Assembly: GCA_009760855.2 (NCBI GenBank)
Contig: WPIO01000051.1
Span: forward strand, 616,001-680,000
Source of the DNA: Cristatella mucedo
Lineage: Eukaryota > Bryozoa > Phylactolaemata > Cristatellidae
Length of the DNA: 64,000 nt
Reading direction: 5' to 3'
Below are positions 11,305 through 21,729 of the stretch, in pieces. The number at the start of each line of letters is the position of its first letter. The first letter of the stretch is position 1. Position numbers and translations under genes: made by a program. The notes below the pieces were generated by a model. It saw only the letters and a program-made list of their open reading frames with translations. It did not search any database and was not told the origin of the DNA.

Positions 11305-12520
11305 ACGTCGGGGACGACTTCGTAAGCTTGCTGCTTGACGAGGAAAGAAGGCTAAACGAAAGAGGTGTGGATCCAGCTTTGTGGCTAATTCTCGAGTTTA
11401 TATTGCTGGCAGGCGGTGCATTACCGCTCGCTGCGATCCTTCCTGACTCAGTGCAAGAGGACTACGCTCAGCTGTGTGCGACACTTGTGAAAATGTTGGC
11501 AAGCCCTGAAAGTGAGGAGAGGCTTCAATGGTCGGACTTGCAGAGTGCCAGGTGAGCGGAGGCGATAGCTCAGAAGCAGCTGGAGGTAGACGCCGGCAAA
11601 GCGTGGCTGCTGTGCTCGGATTTTGTTAACGCTGGTCGGAATGAGTGGGCCAAAAAGAGCGACCGGAAGCGGCTGCAGCAATCGTCAAACAGTCAACAAC
11701 CAGGCGGCAAAGGCAGAGCTAGCAAAGACGCCGGTGGAGCCCGTAGAGGCGGAGGCAAAGACAGCTGCAGAGCCCGCAGAGGCGGCGTCCGTGACGGAAG
11801 GAGGAAGCAATCTGTAGAGCGAATGCAGCGTCCGGCAGAGCGACGGCTCTGTCTGCAAGAGAGGTTGCTGTGTCTGCCAGAGAGGAGGCTCTGTCGGTCA
11901 GAGAGAAGGCTTTGTCTGCCAGAGAGGTGGCTGTGTCTGCCAGAGAAGAGGCTGTGTCTGCAAGAGAGGAGACTCTCTCTGCCGGAGAAGAGACTGAGTC
12001 TGCCAGCGAGGTGGCTGTTTTTGCCAGAGAGAAGGCTCGGTCTGCCAGAGAAGAGGCTGTGTCTGCCAGAGAGGAGACTCTCTGGCAGAGAGGAGACTGT
12101 GTCTAACAGAGATGAGGTTCTGTCTGCAAGAGAGGTGGCGTGGCTGGGAAAGCACTGGTAGAGAGCGAGAAAGCACGGTAGCCGGCGAGTTGGCACTAAA
12201 TGCTTCGGAAACGATGGCGGCGAAGGAGCGAAGCGTTAGCGTCGGCGGAAGTGCGTGGTGCGCCCGCTATGGAAGCAGACTAGAAGCTCGCCCGGAATGT
12301 CACACGAGATGCTCGACGAGTGGTCGGAGGCGAAGACCAATGAGTGGCAGCAACAGACGGTGGCTCGCATTGTGGTCACCTCGGTTTTCGAACAGCAGGT
12401 GGCGGAGACTTGCGGAGGACCAGCAGAAGACGTGAGCGAGGCGCCCGTCAAGGAGGCGCGACAGGCGGAGGCCGAGAGACCAAAGTCAATAGCTCAGGAG
12501 TGCCAATGGAGTGGCTAGAG
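11305..12520 (+). pseudogene. Gag-like frame with Ala/Glu heptad repeats, frameshifted
   Basis: The only coding-like content of the LTR element. An open frame near 11305-11552 reads LLLDEERRLNERGVDPALW and then a hydrophobic stretch. Further frames at 11623-11814 and 12255-12518 are rich in Ala, Glu and Lys. Between them, 11846-12140 encodes about 14 copies of a 21-bp unit giving the 7-residue motif AVSAREE and variants (ALSAREV, ALSVREK). A strict heptad with Ala and Arg/Glu at fixed places is what a long coiled coil would need. The pieces lie in different frames and a stop interrupts the join near 11792, so this copy is broken. Gag identity is an inference from position; no zinc knuckle is seen. 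Confidence 0.6.
11846..12140 (+). repeat. 21-bp coding minisatellite (heptad units)
   Basis: Units of the form GCTGTGTCTGCCAGAGAGGAG repeat in tandem with a few substitutions. One shortened unit near 12081 breaks the register. 21 bp equals seven codons, so expansion or contraction by whole units keeps the frame. The other frames over the array give long open stretches that should not be called genes. Confidence 0.9.
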
Positions 12521-12892
12521 GCGGCCGTACAGGAGCTGAGGCTCAAAGCATCTGATTCACGGGCGACGCGCGAGGCGACACCGTTTGAAGTCCAGAAGAC
12601 AGCGGCCGGCGCGAGCACAAATTCCCGGAAGCCCCAGGCTGTGGCAGAGACTGGTCCCGCATTGAAGACTGGTGGTGCGGCGGAAAGCTCTATGGCTCGG
12701 CGATCCGGCAAAGCCCCTGCCATACGTACCCGGCAAGTTACTAAAGGCCGTGCTTTCATTTTCCTCCGCCAGGTGCCGTTACCTAGTCTCGCTTGAGAAG
12801 AGAAGCCAGTTCAGGGCGGCACGTATTATTATTGAGCTGTTGTAATGCCCTGCTTGGTTGCTGTCCTCTTTGATCTTTAGACTAAAGGGAAA

Positions 12893-13120
12893 TGTGGTTA
12901 TTTTGAGATTACGACACTGTCTTTGGATAATGTGTTGTTGCGTTTTACGACAGTGGTATATAAGTAACGTGCAGCAAAGGCCCAAGAGGGATTTTGAAGA
13001 CGCCAGGTGGGAAGTTTCGTATTTGCCCGCTGCGGCGTCCGTATGAATAAACGTATTTCAGCCCCGCTTCGGTGTTCTGTGTGGTTTCGTGTACTTGCCG
13101 CTTGGAGAATGTCAGACTCA
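12893..13120 (+). mobile_element. 3' long terminal repeat (228 bp)
   Basis: Begins TGTGGTTATTTTGAGATTACG and ends AATGTCAGACTCA. It retains a TATA box, TATATAAG, at 12957-12964 and a poly(A) signal, AATAAA, at 13046-13051, about 85 bp downstream. This is the compact promoter/terminator order expected in an LTR. It is followed at once by the GTGGT target duplication. Confidence 0.88.
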
Positions 13121-13379
13121 GTGGTCGCGTATGCAAAAAAGCAGGACATGTCCAGGACGGAAGTAAGACTTCGTATAGACCCGAGTTTACGTGGAACGGC
13201 CAGCCGAACATGTCAGCTTCGTAACGTCTAATTGTTTCTTTGAGCTTTCATAAGCTCAATAAAGGGAGTAAACGCTGAAGTAAAAGAGATTTGATATTTT
13301 AGAGTGGGCTTTTGCATCCATAGTTTGGCTGATGCTGTACTCGATGGCCATTGATGTAAATGCTAGTCCCAATCTCACA

Positions 13380-13625
13380 AGCCGCATAAATCCTTCTTTA
13401 ATCACACCAATTTGGCCCGATTTAGTAGAAGCATGCTATACTCGGTGAATTGGCAAGATTCCGTACCGCCCAAAGATCCGTCTTCTGCCCAGGCATCTGC
13501 ATAACGTAGCAAGTAGGACTCGGCACCAATCTGCAGCTTGTTTGCCGGATAGTCGAACGGATAGCCTCTGCTTGAGTAACATCTCCATCTCTAGTTCTAT
13601 TCACTTAGGGGATCGCTAGTGTAAT
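13380..13625 (-). pseudogene. Minus-strand coding-like region shared by both duplication copies
   Basis: On the minus strand one frame contains GYPFDYPANKLQIGAESYLL followed by RYADAWAEDG. The paralogue at 21240-21570 has AFDYPANKLQI with mostly conservative changes (E/D, L/F, Y/H). A second frame nearer the low-coordinate end reads IKEGFMRLVRLGLAFTSMA here and IKEGLMRLVRWGLAFTSMA there. The frames are not joined, and this copy has an in-frame TAG. I do not recognise the family. It may be an exon or an old element ORF. Confidence 0.35.
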
Positions 13626-13763
13626 ACTTATCGCTCACCCCATGTGCTCTCCATTTTCTGCTGGTTTCCAGTGGTGATTATACCCAGCAAGAGTAACCGT
13701 CTACAGGGAACGATCAATTGCGGCAATTATTATTGGTTATGCTACCGAGTTAACTCTAGTCGG

Positions 13764-15414
13764 AATTGCAGAATTGCAGAACTGCGGAATTGCAGAACTC
13801 TAGTCGGAATTACAGATTGAAATTGGCATCCTTGATCTAAAAGACGTAACACAGTCTAAATTACATAGCCTTGCTCGATATGGGTTAGCGTTCCAACTTT
13901 ATGATTTCCACGAAAGTCTCTTCATTTAAAGAATTTAAATAGTCCAGACAGTGCTTTAGAAAGGTACTGTAGTGGCTAAATCGAATTTGCGTCGAAAGTT
14001 TTCAACTGCGTTTTTAACAGTGATCACATTCTGGGTTTCAGTCACCAACCAGTTTTTAAATTCAAACTGTAAGCCTTCAGCACTAGCACTGAAATGGGTA
14101 AGATCAGATACTAAACCACCTCGTATAGTATATACTCACTAGTACCATTTATCCTTGGGTCTCACGCATCTTTTGCTATCGGGTTTTCTATGATATTTGT
14201 GATTTGTTAGCTTGGAATATGCTTATTGCTTACAATTGTTGATCTTATACAGCTGGAGCTATTCATGTTTTGTACAATCACAAAATAACTCAGTATATTC
14301 CCGACTAAAACGGAGAGTTGTCGACTCGTTGCCAGACTCAGTGTTTGCTCTTATGTAGCATGCAGCTTGTGTGTCGGCGTCTTGATTGAGCTCCAGCTAG
14401 CTGTTTTCTGACTGCATTTTCCGTGGGCGGCCCGTGCTGATGGTACGTGCCTCTACTCTGCAATCTCAGTTGGGCTATGGATCGACAGTCACAGCATATA
14501 CTGCCGAGGCTACCGACGACTGTGGTGCTGAAGAGCGACACGGGGGACCATTGCGAAATCAACCTCACCGCTCACTGCATGATAAGTCGTTGGTAAACTC
14601 AGCGTAGTTCAACGTTACGGCTAAACTAACGTGTAACATATAGAGCTCGTAAAAAATGATGGTGGGTATTCCTGCACTGGTTGCAGACACGGTTAGCCTA
14701 ATACAACTACAGATCTCTCAGTAATGGGCACGATAACACTTTTGGTAGAGTTTGGCATTTGGGCGATATCTGGGTATAACTTCTGATCATTATGTGGTTC
14801 AGACGTTCTTTGCAGCAAGAACTTAAGAAATACATTAGTTATCTTCCTTTTCCGGCAGCAATTTTTGAAGTCCTACAATTTTGCCGTTATTGCCAACAAT
14901 AACCAGTTGTCCAAGCAATGAACTAGCGTTTGAGATGTCCTCTTGACACTCACTTTGTGTTACTACCTCAGAATGTCATCACCGATTAGGGTTTTGATAA
15001 TCCCACGTTTACCGCTTACTCCTAAACAAAATGATTTGAAGGAGAATTTTTGCAGAATTGCTTTCAAGGCTAAGAGTTGCTGTTTATCACAACTGCGACT
15101 TAACTATCTTAGTTATTGGCTACGGCGATGCACGGACCTGGCATCCTTCTACAGCACTATGCTGCCACACGGCCTGTCACTTATGCTGTACGCTACGTGT
15201 TCTACACCTCAAGAATAACGTCCGCAGATATATATAGCCGTTACGGTAGGGATGACAGAATAAAGAAGGCAGAAAGTTCTGGACCCCATGTTCAAAAGTT
15301 TGAGCCTGCTAAAGACTCAAAGCGATCTCTAATTAAAAGAGAGATTGAAGAAATTATTATTAAAGATAAAATGCTTACCATTTCTTGAAATACTACAGCT
15401 CAGATTTGGTATGA
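13764..15414. other. Stretch without a recognised gene
   Basis: Starts with a small tandem repeat (GAATTGCAGAA units, 13764-13800). The rest is AT-rich with only short open frames. No element ends or tRNA-like heads are seen. Confidence 0.4.
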
Positions 15415-16300
15415 TTTATCCAGTAGAGGTACCCCATATTTCAGAGGTACCCCATATTTCAGAGGTACCTCAGATTGTCTCAGTCCATTCACGTTAATTC
15501 TCTGGAATCTCCTACTGAGATGTGATCTGAACCATTAGAGAGCAATGCGAGTGATGCCCAGGCGAGATGAGAGGCGCTCTAGAAGAACTTTGCGATCGAT
15601 AACATCAAAAGCTGCCGAAAGATTGAGCAAAACAAGCAGAGACATTCTACCAATGTCTGCATTCCTATGTAGGTCGTTGTACACCCTAAGCATTGCTGAC
15701 TCTGTGGAGTGATTAGGTGTAAAGCCAGACTGGATTTCACTGGTTTGAGATTTCAATATATGAGTTCAGCTGGTCTCCCACGACCTGTTCCAGTGTGTTT
15801 GATAGGAATGGTAGAAGGTAGACCGGGAGGTAGTTGCTCAAGTTCTCATGGTCCAGGGTCGCATTCTTGAGAAGTCGCCTTACTACAGCTTTTTTGAAAG
15901 GTTCTGGGAGATGACCTGAGGCTAATGACATAATTATGATGTTAGTTATTTATGGCAGCCACAGTTCAATGCAATGTACGAGCAGAAAAGTGGGAATTGG
16001 GTCTAGAGGACTCGCTCTCTTCTTTGATTGGGATAGGAACTACAGGACGAGATTAATAGGAACCTGTTTAAATGGACACAATAAGGAGCAGTCGGTAATC
16101 AGGGAACAGCATTTTAGGGGGATGTTGTCGTCACAGGGATGGATTCCCTTATCTTGTCTATCTTCTGCACGAAGAATTGAGAGAAGCGATCGGCTAGATC
16201 ATCACAAGAATCAACACGAATTGACAAAGAATCTTGTGTGGCATGTCCATTGGAAGCTTTTCGACTTGCTCGAGTCTTAGTGATTAGTCAAGAGGATTTT
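15415..16300 (-). mobile_element. L2/CR1-type LINE fragment (RT region)
   Basis: Read on the minus strand, it runs from DDLADRFSQFFVQKIDKIRE (about 16195) through DPIPTFLL, MSLASGHLPEPFKKAVVRRL, LSNYLPVYLLPFLSNTLEQV and QSGFTPNHSTESAMLRVYND to LNLSAAFDVIDRKVLLERL (about 15590). That is the order of the L2 pre-RT and RT fingers. It then fades at a short tandem triplication and lacks the palm YADD box and the tail. Frames change at least twice. It is inactive. Confidence 0.88.
15426..15472. repeat. Tandem repeat of an 18-bp RT segment
   Basis: AGAGGTACCCCATATTTC and near copies occur in a row. On the LINE strand each unit encodes the same short stretch (VPLKYG) found once in sister copies, so this is a local in-frame slippage at the end of the LINE fragment. 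Confidence 0.8.
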
Positions 16301-18734
16301 AATAGATTTTATTTTATTTATAATTTTGTTTAATGTTTCTTAAGCGGATGAGCACTTCTGAGTGGCACCACTCACATTACCACCTTTTTGAAGGGCGAAT
16401 AACAGCGATTAGTGGCAATGGTTGTTGCTTGCTTGTGGCACACAGTACGGGGAATTTGAAGCCTCTTATCACTGCACATTGTTCTTGCTGAATGTCAGGT
16501 CCGGTGATCGAGTCACAAACCCTGCGAAAACTCAGTGGGCAGCGGAAATTTGTTTTTATCCGAGTGTTTTTGGGCATGCACAGTAGTACGTTGACTTAGG
16601 AGTGTGTGAACCGCGAGTTTTCAGATATACGAAGTGCCTCTAGGCCGATTTTCCATTTTTGGGTTACGATCCGATAAAAACACCCCACCGCGAGTTGCCA
16701 CAGTGAACTTCACAGTGAACCCTGCAACGTCCATCCAGCATCCTGTGCCACACTCGTTCACCTCAACAAGTTGCAATGGAATTTCTCTCATTTACACAAG
16801 TGCGAGTGCGTGTGTCAGCGAGGCAATGAAGACTGCGAAGGCTGCTTGCATTTATTTGGTCCATTAAGGGTATGGCAGGGAAAGACGTTGAGCTGCAAGA
16901 AGCTACTTGACGACCCGAATGTAACGTCAAGCACAGGCAACTTGGTGCACGCCTGTTTAGAGATAACTGTGGTTGTTGGTTGGACAAGATCGCAAGACTC
17001 CAGTTTTAAATCCTACTACAGAAGGGAACGGCTAAGTACGTACCATACTTTACTTAGGCACTTCCTTCGTGTGAAATTTCTTCATAACTGATAAAAATCG
17101 GCGCATCCACGTAAATTCCCAGCCAATATATGCGCGCTTTCCACGTCGCCTACACATTTCTCATACAGTTTTGTCAACATCTGCTAGTCTTCTGATCTCC
17201 ACGTTGCACATTAAAAGTATTCGGTATTAAAATACGACTGTAGCTGAAGCGTTCCCTTGTATTGCTTAACAGCAATATTTGTTAAGTGTAAGCAGCTTTT
17301 TAATGAAACACGAGACACAAAATTAGCATTTGAATGTTAACGGTCCGGTGTGAAAAGATTGTGAGCCCTTGATTCAGGAAGACGGGTATTATGATCATAG
17401 CAGCCAATGATCCTGAGCTTGCCATACGGCTTCGGTTGACTACTCCTCTCGTTCGAAAATAAGGTTTAAGCTCAGTGAGTTTACCTTTTGCAAAATGGTG
17501 TGAGCCAATAATTATGTACGGGTGTTAAGGCACGTAAAATTAATCGTGTTGAACTTAGCAGGAAGAAGCTGCAGGCACTGCAGCGGCTTCTATACAGTAT
17601 ATTTTGATATGGTTGTGCTTGTGCAGTCCTTGTCGCAGGTCAACGATTCGCCCTAAGGCTCGAACGTGCTGGGCAACCAGCTGGGCCGTCATGCTGAATA
17701 TAATTTGCATACATCTGTAAACTGACAATGTCAAAATGCTTTTTCGGCACATGCCAGATACAATTCTGTCTGTAGCAAGTATTCAAAGGGTTATACGGCT
17801 TCTTTTTATATTGCATGTGTATCGTGATCCCAAAGAGCCGGAACATGCTATCTGAGGCCATTTGCATGAGAGCTCTCATGCACATGTGCCTGAATTTTGT
17901 GAACGAGCACGAAGCAACCTTGCCTCCCGCGTGCACTTAAAATCGTAGCATCTCGCCACTTGATTCGGAACTGGCTAGTGGATTGCAGTTCAAAAGTGCC
18001 TAGGCGGACTGCTGGAGGCCATTTTTATTAGAATGTTCAAGTGAAAAAGTTTGAAATTCGCTTGTAAACTCAGGACACAGCTATTAGCTATTGGGAATCA
18101 AGACTGCTGAATCGTACAGCCTGTTTGGAAATGGAAAGGTAGATCATTTTTCAAAAGTGGACGCCTAGCGTCTGGCTACAATCGCCACGGCACATTTGCA
18201 GCACATTTTTTTGGTGAGTAAACCAGTAATGCGGTATTTCATGAGGCTAAATTAAAATCTCATTCATCCGATTATCTTTTTGTTACGATCACATTGGATC
18301 GTAGCTATGAGTTGGATACAGGAACTGCAGCTGCTGGCCTCAAATCTGAACCAAACTATGGGTCCTATAACATCACTAGTCCGGTTTTTTAATGCAACAG
18401 TCAATCTGTAAGTTGTGGTTTACCAAGCTGTTTCTGTTACAGGAATACTCGCTGACGGCAGAAACCAGCCTTACGACCATAGTGCCACAGGGCCAAGTAT
18501 GCTGTAAGGCAGGCTAATGAGGAACGCCGCCCTCCACATACTGCAGACTAGCTTCGATGCCTGCATAATTTAAGAGGCAGCTGTATCTTCGAGCTGCTCG
18601 AAGTCGGACTCTTGGCGGTGCCTCGGTTCCAAAGGAAACCTCGTAGTGTAGAGGCATTTACAACTGATGTTAGAGTATTTTTCTGCTTTTTTGGATTCGG
18701 GTGAAGGCTGAGTAATGAGCATGAGCACTTGCAC
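16301..18734. other. Mostly unrecognised; one exon-like frame inside
   Basis: No LINE, SINE or terminal repeat is evident. The only item that stands out is the frame beginning after an acceptor-like GTTTTCAG at 16617-16624. Overlapping frames there are Cys-containing in two registers. Minus-strand frames at 17.55-17.94 kb have no supporting signals. Confidence 0.4.
16625..16867 (+). CDS. Possible terminal exon, unidentified (80 codons)
   Basis: After an acceptor-like GTTTTCAG, a phase-0 frame is open for 80 codons (contains EVPLGRFSIFG and three Cys) to TAA at 16865. The adjacent +1 register is also open and holds HKCECVCQRGNEDCEGC. At most one of the two can be real. No poly(A) signal follows nearby. 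The phase would fit the 19-codon signal exon at 9336, but that intron would be ~7 kb with nothing to support the pairing. Confidence 0.2.
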   Translation: MYEVPLGRFSIFGLRSDKNTPPRVATVNFTVNPATSIQHPVPHSFTSTSCNGISLIYTSASACVSEAMKTAKAACIYLVH

Positions 18735-19005
18735 AAGCTTTTAATAATTATTATTATAGGTTTTGTAACTGCTCTTCAGGAACTCAATTCTTTTCTAGGC
18801 ACTATACATATGCTGCAAAGAAGCATGATACAATGCATTGCAGTACCATGCTTGATAGTCAACATTACAGTAGTATGCTTGATAGTTAGCTTGCTTAACA
18901 CGGTTAGAGGTTACATGCATACTGTGAGAAATATGTAAATATGGTTAGTGGCAGCATGCACACTGTAAGCATGCATAAGCATACAAAGAACGAATAACAC
19001 GAATC
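18735..19005 (-). mobile_element. L2-type LINE 3' end
   Basis: Minus-strand LINE 3' fragment. A TAATAATTATTATTA-type tail is at 18740-18757, followed inland by TTCTTTTCTAGGCACTATACATATGCTGCAAAG (an eroded form of the hairpin and its neighbour) and the GTTAGTGGCAGCATGCAC region. It forms the start of the second duplication copy. Confidence 0.75.
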
Positions 19006-19412
19006 CACTCTTCGTTGAGGTTGCAAGTTGAATGTGAGTTTAGGGCTTTGCACAAACGCAGGCCCTGTAAAATGAATCATAGGCTACAATATGACTTGAA
19101 GCCTCTCTCGGGAATGTGATGGCTTCCTGTAAGCATGCTGAAGTAATCATTCCCCTTAGATCCACGAAGCTCGATTAGCAGCACACAACTACACCCGTAT
19201 AGCTCTATCGAGTCATCTATCAATTTCAGCTGCCTTTGGGACGCTGTCAAAAAGCTTTTCTTGATAAAAAGCCAGTTTTCCAGCAGACTTTTTTTGGACG
19301 CCCTTGTTGTATTCAGTCGTCAGATTGCCTAGGTTTACTTGTAGAAGTCAGACTGCGTACTCTTACTTTTACTGCGTACGTTTACTTTTAGAACCTGATC
19401 TGTAGCCTAAAA

Positions 19413-19469
19413 AGGAAAGTCTTGACTTGCAGCTTTGTCCTGCTCATCTGTGGCGTCATTTGGGCTCAG
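19413..19469 (+). pseudogene. Paralogue of the 9336 signal-peptide exon, start codon lost
   Basis: The 57-nt block keeps the hydrophobic core (CSFVLLICGVIWAQ) and the donor position (CAG|GTAATG), but the initiator is AGG. The donor is also weaker than GTAAGG in the other copy. Unless an upstream start is used, this copy is dead. Conservation of length and hydrophobicity despite many substitutions argues mildly that the ancestral exon was coding. Confidence 0.45.
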
Positions 19470-19904
19470 GTAATGGGCAGCCATACTAATGAGTTTTCGT
19501 TTTTGTTTTGCGAAGGTTGAGCCAAGAGAATTGCTAAACCTTAAAAAGTAAAAAAAAAACCGAGTAGCTGAACATAGTGATCGCGATCAAAGTAAGCTTC
19601 AGCAATTGTCTTTGAGGCACACATATGATATAAACCTAAATTGAGTCCTTCAGAACTTGCATAAATTCTGGCTTTTACTCAGGCGACATTATCAGCTAGA
19701 GACTATTTCAGCTGTCAGCTGTCAGCGAGGTTAGATGCTCTGGCAAAGCCAAGATAGTTGAAGTTGGTGAATTAACGAAAATCTAATAGACTGCTCAATT
19801 ATCATATCATCGTTAATGTTATTGCTTCAATCGTCCGAATTTCTTTGGGCTGCATATTCTGCAACCCTAATTCGGCTCAAAAATTAACTTGGTCACCTTT
19901 GATG

Positions 19905-20035
19905 ACTGACGTCTAGGGGACTGCATTTGATGATTGAGGTCTTTGGGTCGAATCCTGAGGGATACTGGATGAGCCTGGATAGAACTTAAGTTGCCCGTGG
20001 TGCTCATTAAATGAAGCTATATATTGTTTTCACTC
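19905..20035 (+). repeat. SINE of family 2, eroded
   Basis: Paralogue of 9815-9945. GGGTCGAATCCTGAGGG gives a good box B, then GAACTTAAGTTGCCCGTGGTGCTCATTAAATGAA in place of the LINE-like hairpin tail. Confidence 0.6.
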
Positions 20036-20210
20036 AACAATGCGACCTATTCTTTTCAGCTTCGAAATATTGAATCACTTAGCATGAAGCATGAACTGCA
20101 CTGTACGCTTCGAATGTGTCGGCGAAAAAAGTGGTTTTTATGTGGTCCGTGGCTAGAAAATGTTTACTGTTATTTTTTCGATAAATAAAAGAGATTAGTT
20201 TTTACCAGAA

Positions 20211-20253
20211 GTGTGTGTGTCTGTGTCTGTGTCTGTGTGTGTGCCTGTGTGTG
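20211..20253. repeat. Short interrupted (TG)n tract
   Basis: TGTGTG interspersed with TCTG and CCTG; the paralogue of the longer tract at 10121. Confidence 0.9.
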
Positions 20254-21239
20254 TTCTGGTGTGCTACATCGCTAGCAGTAGCTGAGGCTACTGCCGACTC
20301 GACGATCGTGCAGTCCGACTCTTGAGGCTACAGATAACTACCTGCTCCTCTTTGGGTCGAATCGTGCACCGCCTGATGTCGAACCACAGGACATATTTTC
20401 CCGTAGGAAGGACGAATTGATGTTCTTCCATCGCTGAATCTCATCGATATTATGCATACGACGTGAAAAGCCATCGCCGTTTCAGGCCACGGTGGCCGGA
20501 TCGTAAACCTTGAGTTTTTCTTGACCATGGTGATCACGGGAAAACATTGTATCAGGAAGGTAGGAAATGGCCCTCGGGCCTGCATATCTAACTGAAATAT
20601 TCCTGCGATATGTGTTGTCGCGATTGCCGTATTCCTCTGTCGGCAGCCTATGCTGGCTGTTGCTGATCGTACTCGTGTATTTAGGAAGCAATTTTAAAGC
20701 ACGAGGTTGCATTGGTGTTTGAAAACTTTTCTTAATTTTCACGATGCTTTAATCGCAAGCAGCCTCGTTGTCTGACTCAAATGTGAATAGCTAGCAGTTT
20801 CCAGTAAGCAGGAACTCTCGCTTTGGAATAAGGACTATTATATCACACAAATAGTGATTCTTGTCTCTAAGTTCATGTAAACTGGAACCGCTTCAATGAT
20901 AGCCCCGGTCGTGTCGTTTGCTATGCTTTCTAAGGGAAAGAAAAAGGGTTACCTATTCTAATATCTTTAATCGGTTATTTTTTTCAGTCTCGCCTTTATC
21001 TTGGCTGGAAGCAGAACCCGTTCAACTTCTGAGTCTTCGCTTACCCTGAGTCCACGGTAACACCCACTAGCTGTGGTCACGTATGTACAAAAAGGGCATG
21101 ACACGTTTTTAACAGAAGGAAGACTTGGATTAGACGCGGGTTTACGTGGAACGGCCAGCCGAACTCGTCGGCTTGGTGACGCCTCGTCGTTTCTTTGAGT
21201 TTTCATAAGCTTAACAAACGGAGTAAAAGCTCTAGGAAA

Positions 21240-21570
21240 ATAGATTTAGTCTTTGAGAGCCCGTTTCTGCGTCTATAGTTTTGCTGATGCTGTAGTCAGC
21301 GGCCATTGATGTAAATGCTAGTCCCCATCTCACGAGCCGCATCAATCCTTCTTTAATCGTACCGCTTCGTCCTAATTTTGTAGGAGCATAGTAAACTCGG
21401 TGAGTTGACAAGATTCCGTACCGCAGATAGATTTGTCTTTTTCCCGGCATCTGCATGACGTAAAAAGTAGAAATCGGCCCGAATCTGCAGCTTGTTGGCC
21501 GGGTAGTCGAACGCATAGCCTCTGCTTGATTAGCATCTCCATCTCTAGTTCTATTCATTTGCGGAAGGCT
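21240..21570 (-). pseudogene. Minus-strand coding-like region, copy 2
   Basis: The minus strand carries a frame of about 108 codons from an ATG at 21558, containing STFYVMQMPGKRQIYLRYGIL and IKEGLMRLVRWGLAFTSMA; its N-terminal half is shared with the copy at 13604. An alternative register has AFDYPANKLQI. No family recognised. Splice signals are not convincing, and the two copies disagree about which register stays open. Confidence 0.35.
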
Positions 21571-21729
21571 AATGTAATACTTATCTCTCGCCCCCTGTGC
21601 TTTCCTTTATCAGCTGGTTTTCAGTAGTGATTATACTCAGTAGGAGTAGTCGTCAATGGGGAACGACCAATTAACGCAATTATTATTGGTTATGCTACCG
21701 AGGTACCATGTAGTTAACTCTAGTCGGCC

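Larger units (their letters stand above)
11029..13120 (+). mobile_element. Complete small LTR retroelement without pol, carrying a heptad-repeat frame
   Basis: A 2092-bp element: two ~225-bp direct terminal repeats, 1642 bp between them, a purine-rich CTAAAGGGAAA just before the right LTR, and a 5-bp GTGGT duplication on each side. The internal region has no reverse transcriptase, protease or integrase motif, and it is too short for them. It therefore resembles non-autonomous LTR elements (TRIM/LARD/TR-GAG-like), presumably mobilised in trans. The internal coding region is described separately. Orientation follows from the purine tract and the TATA/AATAAA order in the LTR. Confidence 0.85.
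8882..13760 (+). repeat. First copy of a ~2.8 kb duplicated locus, interrupted by an LTR element
   Basis: Matches 18914-21728 in the same orientation. Shared landmarks are the LINE 3' fragment, the signal-peptide-like exon (9336 and 19413), the SINE-like segment (9815 and 19905), a TG microsatellite (10121 and 20211) and the region around TTTACGTGGAACGGCCAGCC (13188 and 21143). This copy is longer because a 2092-bp LTR element sits at 11029-13120. It has a short GAATTGCAGAA-type tandem repeat near 13764-13800 at its end. Confidence 0.88.
18914..21728 (+). repeat. Second copy of the ~2.8 kb duplicated locus
   Basis: Same order as 8882-13760 but without the LTR element. It therefore preserves the unoccupied target site: GTGGT at 21073-21077 within CTAGCTGTGGTCACGTATG. 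Confidence 0.88.

Noticed and set aside
20967-21206. 79-codon minus-strand frame
   Set aside because: The paralogous region at 11.0/13.2 kb has a stop soon after the ATG and a different register, so coding is not supported.
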